Assembly: GCF_000331305.1 (NCBI RefSeq)
Contig: NZ_KB217478.1
Span: forward strand, 7,032,317 to 7,096,316
DNA: 64,000 nucleotides
Direction of reading: 5' to 3'
From: Calothrix sp. PCC 7103
Lineage (GTDB): Bacteria > Cyanobacteriota > Cyanobacteriia > Cyanobacteriales > Nostocaceae
Shown here: piece after piece, positions 55,306 to 64,000 of the stretch
Numbering within the stretch: position 1 is the stretch's first letter
Layout: each line of letters begins with the position of its first letter
Notes under the pieces: model-generated
Database searches by the model: none
What the model was told of the DNA's origin: nothing
The model's input: only the letters and a program-made list of their open reading frames with translations
Position numbers and translations under genes: made by a program

Positions 55306-55402
55306 TAGAGACATTACATGTAACGTCTCTACTTTTCATACAATATCTACCAATAACTGGCGCCCTATGTTTGGAACGGGCAAGGATGCCCATTCCACAA
55401 GA
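55306..55402. repeat. Families B and A repeats
   Basis: 55306-55331 is TAGAGACATTACATGTAACG, a family B palindrome; 55372-55402 is GGAACGGGCAAGGATGCCCA, family A. They lie between the nuclease-like gene and rps1. Confidence 0.8.
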
Positions 55403-55466
55403 ATATGACAATAAAAAAAGGGGCGTACCCCTTGTTAAGCTTTATTGATAAAAATGATTATCTAAA

Positions 55467-56543
55467 CTATTCTTCTAAAGCTGGTGGAATTTCATCATCT
55501 TCAATTGCTGGTGGAATTTTATCATCTTCAATTGCTGGTGGAATTTCATCCTCTTCAATTGCAGATGGAATTTCTTCAGTTATAATTTCTTGAGCTACAG
55601 CGGTTGCGGCGCCATTACCATTGCCGTTAGCTAACCCTTGCTGTTTAGCAAGCATTTGCTCGCGGTATTTGGCTGCCATTTCCTCGGCTTTGTCGTATAC
55701 CAAATCCCTATTTTTTATCATGTCACCGGGTTCTGGTTCGAGTTGCTTCGTTGATAGCGAAATTCTGCCACGCTCTGCGTCTAAGTCAATTATCATGACT
55801 TTAACTTCATCATTGACGTTGAAGACGCTATGCGGTGTATCGATATGCTCGTGTGAAATTTCTGATATGTGTAACAATCCGCTTACACCACCAATGTCTA
55901 TAAAAGCACCGTATGGCTTGATACCACGTACTGTACCGATGACGACTTCGCCAACTTCCAGACGGTTCATCTTACGCTCAACCAGCGCACGACGATGCGA
56001 TAGTACTAAACGATTACGCTCTTCATCTACTTCGAGGAATTTTAATGGTAGATCTTCTCCTACCAACTCTTCTTTAGGTTTACGAGTGCTAATGTGAGAA
56101 CCTGGGATAAATCCACGTAGTCCTTCTATTCGCACTAAAGCTCCACCACGGTTGGTAGCAAATACTCCGGAACGAACAGTCGCATCTTCAGCTTGTAACT
56201 GTCGTACCCGCTCCCAAGCGCGCATGTATTCGATACGACGAATCGAAAGCGTTAATTGTCCGTCTTCGTTTTCGTCGGTTAGAATAAAAAATTCTCTAGT
56301 TTCGTTCGATTGTAAAACTTCTTCCGGGGCATCAACCCGGTTAATTGACATTTCCTGGATAGGTATATATGCTGCTGTTTTTGCACCTATGTCAATCAGA
56401 GCGCCGCGCGGCTCGATACTGAATACTGTACCGGGTACGATGTCACCAGGGCTAAAGTGGTAATCGTATTTGTCTAATAATGCGGCAAAATCCTCGTGAG
56501 TAAATCCTATTTCAGCAGTAGCGGTTGATTTCTGATTGACCAT
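55467..56543 (-). CDS. rpsA: 30S ribosomal protein S1 (three S1 domains)
   Basis: 358 residues, the mRNA-binding ribosomal protein in its short cyanobacterial form. S1 domains are visible as YHFSPGDIVPGTVFSIEPRG (first), VRSGVFATNRGGALVRIEGL (second) and VVIGTVRGIKPYGAFIDIGG (third). The last ~45 residues are an acidic repeat of the type EDDEIPPAIEDDKIPPAIE. The start MVNQKSTATAEIGFTHEDF at 56543 is typical. Confidence 0.95.
   Translation of the reverse strand: MVNQKSTATAEIGFTHEDFAALLDKYDYHFSPGDIVPGTVFSIEPRGALIDIGAKTAAYIPIQEMSINRVDAPEEVLQSNETREFFILTDENEDGQLTLSIRRIEYMRAWERVRQLQAEDATVRSGVFATNRGGALVRIEGLRGFIPGSHISTRKPKEELVGEDLPLKFLEVDEERNRLVLSHRRALVERKMNRLEVGEVVIGTVRGIKPYGAFIDIGGVSGLLHISEISHEHIDTPHSVFNVNDEVKVMIIDLDAERGRISLSTKQLEPEPGDMIKNRDLVYDKAEEMAAKYREQMLAKQQGLANGNGNGAATAVAQEIITEEIPSAIEEDEIPPAIEDDKIPPAIEDDEIPPALEE
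55470..55578. repeat. 27-bp tandem repeat in the 3' end of rps1
   Basis: The unit ATTGCTGGTGGAATTTCATC is repeated about four times with small changes, coding for EIPPAIE(D/E)D. The reading frame is maintained. Confidence 0.8.
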
Positions 56544-56892
56544 GCTAATTGTTTCCTGGTGTTAGTCTCCGTAATTTTCATGCCTCCTAGCGATGTACAT
56601 GCAAGCGCCTGCCTGACAGTCCACACCTACATCTTTTTTATGCTAGCGCAGAAAAGTTGATTTTTTGACTCATCAACTTCCAAATAACAGATTATATCAG
56701 ATATCTGGCGCCTAGGTAACAGTGGTTATGAGTTAAATGAGTACTAAAACTCTCAGTCAGGCGTTGTAAGTAAGCTTAAATCAAACAACCGCCACTACCT
56801 ATTATGGTACCAGCGGCTGTGATGTGGATTTTTACCAAGCTTTCCAACAAGCGTTTTTCGATTTGACTCAATAATATAGATTGAGATCAAAA
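56544..56892. other. Gap upstream of rps1 and behind psbT
   Basis: No gene is recognised in about 350 bp. It holds the rps1 promoter and the end of psbT's transcript; a 5' leader of rps1 mRNA with regulatory structure is possible but none was identified. Confidence 0.3.
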
Positions 56893-56997
56893 TTATTCTT
56901 CTTTCTTCTCAATGCGGGGAGGTTCGCGGAACGCAATCGCAAAGAACAATGTTCCGATTGCGAGTGTGAGAATTAGGATGTACGCAATTGCTTCCAT
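56893..56997 (-). CDS. psbT: Photosystem II protein PsbT
   Basis: 34 residues: [19 protein letters not shown] with [11 protein letters not shown] at the end. The single membrane helix and the short charged tail are exactly those of PsbT, which helps to dimerise photosystem II. It follows psbB on the same strand 119 bp further, in the standard cyanobacterial order. Confidence 0.97.
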   Translation of the reverse strand: MEAIAYILILTLAIGTLFFAIAFREPPRIEKKEE

Positions 56998-57025
56998 ATC
57001 AAAATTTGTTGTTTCGTTTCACTAA

Positions 57026-57112
57026 AAGAGTTATGAGTTGTGAGTTATGAGTTATGAGTTATGAGTTTATTCTAATCTTAACTCCTAACTCAATACTCCT
57101 AACTCCTAACTA
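57026..57112. repeat. Heptamer repeats between psbB and psbT
   Basis: GAGTTATGAGTTATGAGTTA followed by CTCCTAACTC copies: seven-base units of two related words, as at 22.5 kb but partly inverted. The array can form hairpins in the psbB-psbT transcript. Confidence 0.7.
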
Positions 57113-57116
57113 AATA

Positions 57117-58646
57117 TTATACAGCTTCCTTACGGCGGGTTGATTTGTCACCCACTTTCTGGAATCTGCCCCATTCGACTTGCTCTTCCATGTCAGCTTC
57201 GACACCAGCAAATACGTCTCGGTAAATTGTCCGAGAGCCGTGCCAAATGTGACCGAAGAAGAACAATAGTGCGAATACTGCGTGTCCAAAGGTGAACCAA
57301 CCACGTGGACTGGTACGGAATACACCGTCAGAGTTCAAGGTTTCACGGTCGAATTCAAAGATTTCGCCACCTTGAGCTTTACGAGCATATTTCTTAACGT
57401 CAGCGGGGTCATCAAAGCTTTGACCACCTAAGTTACCACCGTAGAAACTAACGGTGACACCTGCTTGTTCAAAGCTGCTTCTAGATTCTGCACGACGGAA
57501 TGGAATGTCCGCGCGCACAATATTATCTTTGTCTGTTAACAATACTGGGAAGGTTTCAAAGAAGTTAGGGAGACGACGTACTGTTAGTTCGCGACCTTCA
57601 CCATCTTTGAATACTGCGTGACCTTGCCATGATTGTGCAATACCGTCCCCTTTGTCCATTGGACCTACACGGAACAAACCACCTTTTGCGGGGCTGTTTC
57701 CTACGTAGTCATAAAACGCTAGTTTTTCTGGTATTTGCGACCATGCTGCATTCAAACTGGCGCCTGAAGCAACACTCGCTTGAACACGACGGTCAATTTC
57801 TTGTTTGAAATATCCTTGATCCCACTGATAGCGGGTTGGTCCAAATAATTCAATTGGAGTTGTGGCGTTTCCGTACCACATTGTACCTGCTACCACGAAT
57901 GCTGCAAAGAATACTGCGGCAATACTCGATGAAAGTACGGTTTCAATGTTACCCATCCGTAACGCTTTGTAAAGCCTTTCGGGTGGACGTACTGTCAAGT
58001 GGAATAAACCAGCAATAATACCTACTACACCCGCTGCAATGTGGTGAGCAACTACACCACCAGGATTAAACGGGTTAAACCCATCGGGTCCCCATTCCGG
58101 CGCCACTGGTGCAACGTGACCCGTCACTCCAAAAGCGTCAGAAATCCACATACCCGGTCCAAACAATCCGGTAAGGTGGAACGCACCAAAACCGAAGCAG
58201 AGTAAACCAGATAAGAACAAGTGAATACCAAACATTTTTGGCAAATCAAGCGCGGGTTCTCCAGTGCGAGGGTCTTGGAAAAGTTCTAAGTCCCAGTAAA
58301 CCCAGTGCCAAACTGCTGCCAAGAACAGCAAACCAGAAAGAACGATGTGAGCAGCTGCCACACCTTCAAAAGACCAAAAACCAGGGTCATAGCTAGGGTC
58401 GCCAACTACGTTCCAACCACCCCAAGAACCTACTACACCCAAGCGTGACATGAAGGGTAGCACGAACATACCTTGACGCCACATGGGATTAAGAACAGGG
58501 TCACTGGGGTCATAAATAGCCAGTTCGTATAAAGCCATCGAACCAGCCCAACCTGCCACTAGGGCTGTGTGCATCAAGTGTACAGAAATCAGCCGTCCTG
58601 GGTCATTCAAAACAACTGTATGTACCCGGTACCAAGGTAGTCCCAT
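57117..58646 (-). CDS. psbB: Photosystem II CP47 chlorophyll-binding protein
   Basis: 509 residues, thylakoid membrane core antenna. [20 protein letters not shown] is the usual N-terminus; six membrane helices and the His ligands are seen in [32 protein letters not shown] and [11 protein letters not shown]. The large lumenal loop ([18 protein letters not shown]-like) is present. The gene is complete. psbT follows. Confidence 0.98.
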   Translation of the reverse strand: MGLPWYRVHTVVLNDPGRLISVHLMHTALVAGWAGSMALYELAIYDPSDPVLNPMWRQGMFVLPFMSRLGVVGSWGGWNVVGDPSYDPGFWSFEGVAAAHIVLSGLLFLAAVWHWVYWDLELFQDPRTGEPALDLPKMFGIHLFLSGLLCFGFGAFHLTGLFGPGMWISDAFGVTGHVAPVAPEWGPDGFNPFNPGGVVAHHIAAGVVGIIAGLFHLTVRPPERLYKALRMGNIETVLSSSIAAVFFAAFVVAGTMWYGNATTPIELFGPTRYQWDQGYFKQEIDRRVQASVASGASLNAAWSQIPEKLAFYDYVGNSPAKGGLFRVGPMDKGDGIAQSWQGHAVFKDGEGRELTVRRLPNFFETFPVLLTDKDNIVRADIPFRRAESRSSFEQAGVTVSFYGGNLGGQSFDDPADVKKYARKAQGGEIFEFDRETLNSDGVFRTSPRGWFTFGHAVFALLFFFGHIWHGSRTIYRDVFAGVEADMEEQVEWGRFQKVGDKSTRRKEAV

Positions 58647-59078
58647 TGACTACGCTCCTCCTGAATCAGTTTGTTTACAGAGTAATTTTTGAGATTTTGT
58701 TGTTATTGCAACTTGCGGTCTACCACATCTAAGTCCTATAAATGTAGACTGTGTGGATAACTAGGCAACTTTAAATAGACTACAAGGAGATGTACTCCTA
58801 GTGGTCGAAATTACCAGTGCAAAAATGAGAATGTTTTAAAAAGTGTAACTATTGATGGAGCTGTTTGCAAGCGGGGGGAGGGATAAAGAATGGCGGTAAA
58901 GGGTAAAGGGGAAAGGGGAAAGCCAACACCCGACAGCGTACAGGAGACAGGGAAAACGCGGAAGAGTCAAGGTTAAATGAGAATAACCAAAATTCTGAAC
59001 AAGTGATTTTTAAGAAATATTAAGATAAGTAACAATTACTTAACATTACAGCGTTTAACATCAAGCTATGTAGGGATG
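58647..59078. other. Promoter region upstream of psbB
   Basis: 430 bp with no coding frame. A GGGGAAAGGGGAAAGCC stretch is noted at about 58905-58925; no regulatory site is identified. Confidence 0.3.
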
Positions 59079-59402
59079 TTACACAAGCACAGCTTGGGAG
59101 TTTTGCATAGCACAACTTGTCTCCGCATTTCCAAGTCGCTCTAAAACTTGTTCAGCGGTGATTAAGCGCTTGATAATGACTTGACCGATATTTTGGTTCG
59201 CTACGGTTTGGGTTGGTTTTACCTCAATAGTTATAACAGCATCTTCAACGCTGTAAAGCCACAAGACTTCGTTCTTTTCGACTAAACAGACACTTATACG
59301 TTCGATTTGTGGAGCGCGGCGCCATGCTGCGTATTGCCAGAGTCCATCTGACCCCCATACCCTACCAACAGCCCAACCTTCAGACAAAAAGAAGTATTTC
59401 AC
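59079..59402 (-). CDS. Hypothetical protein (107 aa)
   Basis: MKYFFLSEGWAVGRVWGSDG then WQYAAWRRAPQIERI. It looks like a small conserved cyanobacterial protein with no named family. ATG 59402 has no strong ribosome-binding site. It sits in the region between psbB and an ABC transporter relic. Confidence 0.6.
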   Translation of the reverse strand: MKYFFLSEGWAVGRVWGSDGLWQYAAWRRAPQIERISVCLVEKNEVLWLYSVEDAVITIEVKPTQTVANQNIGQVIIKRLITAEQVLERLGNAETSCAMQNSQAVLV

Positions 59403-59665
59403 GGTGAGTATCTCTTTTATATAGCTAAAATTGCTGTTTATAGTAACGCAATATTTCCAAGCTTATCAGGTATATAAATTCGTTTTTAATTTTTGTTTAT
59501 ATTATTTTTATAATGTGATTACAGCTACAAATATACTATGATATTAATATTCTTTATGATTGTAAATATTATTTATATTTGTTCATTACGAAGCTTGAAA
59601 CAGCGCTCAAAACATTAAAAGCTTTAAAACCAACTTCAGATAGTTGCGGCTTTATGATTGGAATC
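59403..59665. other. AT-rich gap
   Basis: No gene seen; promoter of the 107-aa gene is likely within it. Confidence 0.25.
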
Positions 59666-59800
59666 TTAATCGCAGGAAGCGTTAGTATCGTCTATAGGAC
59701 ACAAACCGTGGCAAGCCATTAGTTGAGCAAATAGCCCCGACTCTTGAGCTAGTTGCTCGAAACTACCTTGCTGTACAACTCTACCATTTTGTTTTTCACA
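59666..59800 (-). pseudogene. ABC transporter ATPase, 3' remnant
   Basis: The frame NGRVVQQGSFEQLAQESGLF ends in FAQLMACHGLCPID, the C-terminal end typical of ABC exporters. An in-frame stop precedes it and no Walker or signature motif is upstream, so only about 40 residues remain. Confidence 0.7.
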
Positions 59801-59862
59801 AGATTACCACTCTATTATGCTGTTAAAGCTTTAGGCAAAGATGCTAAATTGCCCTAATTTAG

Positions 59863-60573
59863 TTACGAAAATTCAGGAATACGTTGCCGAACACACGTGT
59901 AGTGGTAGGTCTGTTCAAGATTTATTGGCAAATAAAATCCTCCCTTTAAAAACAAGGGCAAAATTGGAAGACTACCTCCAACCATTAATGTTTCTTGCCA
60001 TAAATTGAGGTAAGGGGTTTCATCTTTTTGAGCAACTTGATATGCAACAGCGTATAATTGCGCCTCAAGTGGGGCAATTGGCAAATTTAAACGATTCATT
60101 AACTCGTTGTGCAAGTTCGCATTCAATGTTGTAACAATATCAACTATAATCACCCCAATACCTTGTTGAAGATAAGTTTGACATTTAGAAGTAAATGCTG
60201 AACGTTGTGATGGTCGGTCTTTATTACTAGGGCTGATTAACTCAATGGCGCCAACAAGTGTTGGGCCTGCTTGAGTATTAAAAATTTGTACTTCAACAAT
60301 ATCTGTAGTCAGTTGAAGCGGTAGGGTTGCAGTGGGCGAACTTGGTATCCATTCCAGCAGTTCTACATTTTTTCGCTCTGAATTAACCGGAATTCTTTCA
60401 CTGAAAGCTGCTACATCAATTTCAATGCCAAATTGGGCGTTTGGTTCTGCAAAATAACCCTCTGGAAGAGATTGATTTAAATCGTCAGCAAGATACGTTG
60501 ACCAAGCGTTGTGAAAACTGTGCCAGTGGCGCCTGGTGCTTAGAGGAGGGCGAAAGTGATCTCTCAGTGCCAT
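59863..60573 (-). CDS. DUF4058 family protein (236 aa)
   Basis: Begins MALRDHFRPPLSTRRHWHSF and contains VGAIELISPSNKDRP then GVIIVDIVTTLN, features of the cyanobacterial DUF4058 family, possibly with a nuclease-like fold. The function is unknown. ATG 60573 lies directly behind GAGAGATC-like purines. Confidence 0.85.
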   Translation of the reverse strand: MALRDHFRPPLSTRRHWHSFHNAWSTYLADDLNQSLPEGYFAEPNAQFGIEIDVAAFSERIPVNSERKNVELLEWIPSSPTATLPLQLTTDIVEVQIFNTQAGPTLVGAIELISPSNKDRPSQRSAFTSKCQTYLQQGIGVIIVDIVTTLNANLHNELMNRLNLPIAPLEAQLYAVAYQVAQKDETPYLNLWQETLMVGGSLPILPLFLKGGFYLPINLEQTYHYTCVRQRIPEFS

Positions 60574-60848
60574 TTTACGCTCTAGTTGCGTTCCGTTAAT
60601 AATGCAAGTGTATCATAATTATTTCTGGGAAAGGTGTGCAAATGATTCGCTTATTAGCGCAGGTTGATATTTACGCAAATTCGATTTTGTAGTGATTGTG
60701 ATGAAAGTTGTATATTTGGAACTATTTTGGTTTGGTGCCAGACTATTTTAAGCACTAAAGTGCTTATTACGAGTTGTGCGTGTCATTTGGGTGCCTTTGT
60801 AGTAAAATGTCTCACCATCTAGTTTAAAAAAGTACCAGTATTAAGTAT

Positions 60849-62489
60849 ATGTATAGGATGGCGCCTTTTATGCGACGTTTTGGTCGAGTCAAATTAGTTA
60901 TCAGTTTGTTTTGTATATGCTTACTTTTAGCTGTGGGTAGTGCGTTGAGTCCACAATTAACGACTCCTGTATCAGCGTCGGATAGCCGTATTACTATTGG
61001 TACGACGAATAAACCTCGAACTCTTGACCCAGCAGATGCTTATGAAACCGGGTCATTAGGTTTAATTTATAACATGAGTGATAGACTTTATACGTATAAA
61101 GCCGGAAGTACAGAGATTGAACCACAGCTTGCAACAGCTTTACCCAAAATTAGCGCAGATGGTTTGACCTATACTATGCCTCTACGTCAGGGAGTTGTAT
61201 TCCATGATGGTACACCGTTTAATGCCAAAGCAATGGCGTTTAGTTTAGAACGGTTTATTAAGAATGGAGGTAAACCAGCTTTTTTACTAGGGGATATTGT
61301 TGAATCTGCCACAGCTACAGGTGAGTATGAATTAACAGTTAAGTTAAAAAAACAATTTGCGGCTTTTCCTTCGTTGCTTGCTTTTGCCGGGGTATGTGCT
61401 GTTTCTCCTAAAGCTTACGAAATAGGTGAAGGTAAATTTACTCCGAATGTTTTTATTGGTACTGGCCCTTATAAATTAGTAAATTTTGCCACCGATAAAA
61501 TCCAGTTTGATGTCTTTGATAAATATTGGGGCAAAAAGCCATTAAATCAAGGTGTAACAGTTCAAATATTGAGTAGTGGTGTCAATATATATAATGCGTT
61601 TCGGAAAAAATCGATTGATGTAGCTGGTATGTCGATGGATGCCGACCAAATTCGTAGCTTGCAAAAAAATGTTGAAAAAGGTGATTGGCAGGCAATTGCC
61701 AATAACGGTAGCGTTATATCATTTATGGCAGTCAACCGCAACCAAAAACCTCTCGATAACCCACTGGTAAGACAAGCAATAGCTGCAATGCTTGACCGTA
61801 GCATAGTGTTAGAGCGGGTATTATACGGGCAAGGACAAGCGCTATTTAGCATGGTTCCCAATACCTTTGATGTTTATAAACCCGTGTTTAGAGAAGAGTA
61901 TGGCGCCAATGGGAATGCAGAAAAAGCCCAAAAACTGCTCAAACAAGCTGGTTTTACAAGAGAGAACCCAGCAAAAGTAGAACTTTGGTATCGTTCAAAT
62001 ATTCCCACAACAGGTTTGACGGCAGTAGTAATCAAAGCTATTGCGAATAAAACAATGGATGGCTTATTACAAATTCAAACGAACGGTATTGACTCAACCA
62101 GCTTTTATAAAAATGCTCCTCAAGGAGTTTATCCGTTAAGTTTAGTTGAATGGTATCCAGATTTCTTAGACCCAGACAACTACGTTCAACCATTCCTACA
62201 GTGTGAAAAAGGTACTCTAGAAAAAGGTTGTGAAAAAGGCGGTAGTGTTTCTCAAGGTTCATTTTACTATAACGAAAACATGAACCAACTTATCGAAGCG
62301 CAACGCAAAGAGCAAGACCCCGCAAAACGTAAACAAATATTTGCCCAAATTCAAGAAATCCTTGCCAAAGATGTACCATATATTCCCCTATGGCAAGAGC
62401 AAGATTATTTGTTCGCCCAAAACGGAGTCAAAGGTGTCAAACAAGACGCAAGCCAATTATTAATTTACAGCGGAATTACAAAAAAATAA
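60849..62489 (+). CDS. Oligopeptide-type ABC transporter, substrate-binding protein
   Basis: 546 residues, family SBP_bac_5 (DppA/OppA). Signal peptide LVISLFCICLLLAVGSALS, then GTTNKPRTLDPADAYETG, and the family signature LRQGVVFHDGTPFNAKAMAF. It captures a peptide, nickel or another solute in the periplasm. ATG 60849 is used; two in-frame ATGs (60858, 60870) are near. Its TAA overlaps the ATG of the permease gene. Confidence 0.93.
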   Translation: MYRMAPFMRRFGRVKLVISLFCICLLLAVGSALSPQLTTPVSASDSRITIGTTNKPRTLDPADAYETGSLGLIYNMSDRLYTYKAGSTEIEPQLATALPKISADGLTYTMPLRQGVVFHDGTPFNAKAMAFSLERFIKNGGKPAFLLGDIVESATATGEYELTVKLKKQFAAFPSLLAFAGVCAVSPKAYEIGEGKFTPNVFIGTGPYKLVNFATDKIQFDVFDKYWGKKPLNQGVTVQILSSGVNIYNAFRKKSIDVAGMSMDADQIRSLQKNVEKGDWQAIANNGSVISFMAVNRNQKPLDNPLVRQAIAAMLDRSIVLERVLYGQGQALFSMVPNTFDVYKPVFREEYGANGNAEKAQKLLKQAGFTRENPAKVELWYRSNIPTTGLTAVVIKAIANKTMDGLLQIQTNGIDSTSFYKNAPQGVYPLSLVEWYPDFLDPDNYVQPFLQCEKGTLEKGCEKGGSVSQGSFYYNENMNQLIEAQRKEQDPAKRKQIFAQIQEILAKDVPYIPLWQEQDYLFAQNGVKGVKQDASQLLIYSGITKK

Positions 62490-63517
62490 TGTCACGTTCA
62501 AAAGCTCTTACATATTATGTGGTGACGCGCTTACTACTGGCGCCACTACAAATACTAACAATTGTCACAATGGTGTTTTTGTTACTGCGTGCAACACCTG
62601 GCGACCCTGTTGATGCTATTCTTGGTGGTCGGGCGCCTGATAGTGCAAAAGAAGCAATGCGGAAACAATTAGGATTAGATTTACCATTGCCTTTACAATA
62701 TCTCAACTACTTGGGAAACTTGATTTTCAAATTGGACATGGGTAAATCTATATCAAGTCGCGGTAAAAGCGTCTGGGATATTATCGGTGAACACTTCCCC
62801 GCAACTGCTGAATTAGCAGTATTTAGTATCATCGTGGCATTAGTAGTTGGTATTGCCGTTGGTACACTTTCTGCTTCACGTCCTGGTACCTCACTTGATA
62901 TTGGTGGTAGATTATTTGGTATTATTACTTATGCGCTTCCAATGTTTTGGGCAGGGATGTTATTACAATTAATCTTTGCCGTTAGTTTCGATATACTACC
63001 ATTAGGAAGTCGCTTCCCCGTAACCCTAGAGGCGCCTGCAAAACTCACAGGCTTATACACTATAGATAGTTTGCTTCGTGGTAAATTTGTCGAATTCTTT
63101 ACAGCAATCAAATATTTGATACTACCAAGCTGTACCCTAGGAATACTATTAAGCGGTATCTTCGAGCGCATCGTCCGAGTCAACCTCAAACAAACACTAC
63201 AATCAGACTACGTAGAAGCTGCAAGAGCAAGAGGCATCCCCGAAAACAAAATCCTCTTCTCCCACGCACTAAAAAACGCCCTAATTCCAGTCATCACCGT
63301 TTTAGGTTTAACCTTCGCTTCCCTACTAGGTGGCGCCGTTCTCACCGAAGTCACATTCTCATGGCCTGGTCTAGCAAACCGTTTATTTGAAGCTATCAAC
63401 GAACGCGACTACCCAACCGTACAAGGAATCATGGTATTCTTTGGCACCATAGTAGTAATGGCAAGCATCACCATCGACATCCTTAACGCCTACGTAGACC
63501 CCCGCATCCGCTACTAA
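62489..63517 (+). CDS. Oligopeptide-type ABC transporter, permease
   Basis: 342 residues from the ATG that overlaps the previous stop (TAATG). Six membrane helices and the EAA loop (VEAARARGIPENKILFSHAL) identify a DppB/OppB permease. A second permease and ATPase genes are not in the window, so the full transporter is not closed here. Confidence 0.94.
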   Translation: MSRSKALTYYVVTRLLLAPLQILTIVTMVFLLLRATPGDPVDAILGGRAPDSAKEAMRKQLGLDLPLPLQYLNYLGNLIFKLDMGKSISSRGKSVWDIIGEHFPATAELAVFSIIVALVVGIAVGTLSASRPGTSLDIGGRLFGIITYALPMFWAGMLLQLIFAVSFDILPLGSRFPVTLEAPAKLTGLYTIDSLLRGKFVEFFTAIKYLILPSCTLGILLSGIFERIVRVNLKQTLQSDYVEAARARGIPENKILFSHALKNALIPVITVLGLTFASLLGGAVLTEVTFSWPGLANRLFEAINERDYPTVQGIMVFFGTIVVMASITIDILNAYVDPRIRY

Positions 63518-63521
63518 CCCA

Positions 63522-63558
63522 AGAAACCGGGTTTCTTCATCAAAGAAACCCGGTTTCT
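63522..63558. repeat. Two family C palindromes, terminator-like
   Basis: AGAAACCGGGTTTCT at 63522-63536 and AGAAACCCGGTTTCT at 63544-63558 face each other after the permease stop. A longer stem pairing both is possible, suited to ending the transcript. Confidence 0.8.
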
Positions 63559-63720
63559 CAACTAAACATGAAATTTCTCACTTACCCAGATCAATTATGT
63601 AATTGACTTCTTATTTCTTATTCGCTTGTTTAAACTATCTCTTATAAAAGATTTTGTTGCAATATAAAATACTAAGTAGGGTTGCCAATGGTGACCTTAC
63701 TATAATTATCAGGTAATGAA

Positions 63721-64000
63721 ATGAAGTCTAAAAATGCTATTGTAATCGGCGCCAGTATAGCAGGGTTATTATCAGCGCGCGTTTTGAGTAGTCACTTTAC
63801 ATCGGTGACGATAATTGAACGCGATAGATTGCCATTATATCCTGAAAAGCGTAGAGGTGTACCACAATCTGTACAGCCACATGTACTATTAACGCGCGGT
63901 TATCGAATTCTTGAAGAGCTTTTCCCTGGTATTGGTGTAGAACTTAGCACAAAAGGCGCCCAACAAATTGATTGGGTGCGTGAGTTTCATTATTTTACTC
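63721..64000 (+). CDS. FAD-dependent monooxygenase, partial
   Basis: The gene runs off the right edge after about 93 codons. NAIVIGASIAGLLSARVLSS is the FAD-binding GxGxxG-like motif with a Ser-Ile in the middle, then VTIIERDRLP and RRGVPQSVQPHVLLTRGYRI, common to flavin-dependent monooxygenases and halogenase relatives. The substrate cannot be told. ATG 63721 is the start. Confidence 0.85.
   Translation, partial: MKSKNAIVIGASIAGLLSARVLSSHFTSVTIIERDRLPLYPEKRRGVPQSVQPHVLLTRGYRILEELFPGIGVELSTKGAQQIDWVREFHYFT

Noticed and set aside
55621-56097. A 158-codon frame on the plus strand
   Set aside because: It is antisense to rps1, Ser/Arg-rich as expected for a shadow frame, and has no ribosome-binding site.
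59666-59862. A functional ABC transporter gene
   Set aside because: Only the last about 40 residues are recognisable and a stop precedes them in frame.

Overview
The window is a piece of a cyanobacterial chromosome, most likely from a filamentous member of the Nostocales. The evidence is psbB-psbT (photosystem II), a cyanobacterial SLH/OprB porin, a Yfr1-like small RNA, a XisI-type protein, DUF4912, DUF4058 and DUF2103 proteins, a three-domain ribosomal protein S1, and many short palindromic and heptameric intergenic repeats. Base composition is AT-rich. The usual cyanobacterial palindrome HIP1 (GCGATCGC) was not seen, but GGCGCC occurs more than 100 times and seems to take its place.

Layout. 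1-1.5 kb: the 3'-truncated end of a PhyH-type dioxygenase gene and a 5'-truncated DNA methyltransferase. 1.7-5.5 kb (minus): acpP-fabF-tkt. 5.8-10.5 kb: an HdrB-like protein, a solitary HigA-like regulator, an intact-ended but frameshifted insertion sequence (9-bp target duplication), a lipid-anchored Rieske protein and a GFA-type protein. 10.5-16.5 kb: a secreted protein of unknown function, an ISL3 transposase remnant, an NFACT/RqcH protein and a porin. 16.7-24.8 kb: znuA-znuC behind a Zur/Fur-like box, a large DUF4912 triple-repeat protein, tRNA-Tyr, tRNA-Thr, the Yfr1 candidate and a PlsC-like acyltransferase. 24.9-31.7 kb: small hypothetical genes, a DUF6671-like protein, hemJ, a two-gene ATP-grasp / ATP-grasp-dioxygenase operon with a nearby small secreted Cys-containing protein, and a RelE-type toxin-antitoxin pair. 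31.8-38.8 kb: a stack of dispersed repeats, hisS, an aldehyde dehydrogenase with a Bcp/PrxQ peroxiredoxin, DUF2103-clpS, and a secreted FAD oxidoreductase. 39.5-49.1 kb: a giant CHAT-nSTAND-WD40 protein, an isocitrate-lyase/PEP-mutase family enzyme, a set of three exported proteins (one with a poly-Asn tract, one with an L,D-transpeptidase-like motif), and a SulP transporter lacking STAS. 49.3-53.8 kb: a bacteriocin locus with three double-glycine precursors, a C39-peptidase ABC exporter and an HlyD-type adaptor. 53.9-64 kb: xisI, a PD-(D/E)XK nuclease-like protein, rps1, psbT-psbB, an ABC remnant, a DUF4058 protein, an oligopeptide-type ABC binding protein plus permease, and the start of an FAD monooxygenase gene.

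Functional connections. The Yfr1 candidate (23.6 kb) can pair over 15 contiguous positions (one G-U) with the ribosome-binding site of the porin mRNA (16.5 kb), so an sRNA and a probable target lie in the same window. The porin is divergent from znuA, behind one shared metal-regulator-like box, which suggests a metal-uptake locus. The strongest candidates for undescribed biology are the ATP-grasp/ATP-grasp-oxygenase pair (27.4-30.5 kb), the poly-Asn/L,D-transpeptidase-like exported protein set (45.3-47.7 kb), and the third, Arg-rich bacteriocin precursor at 49.9 kb.
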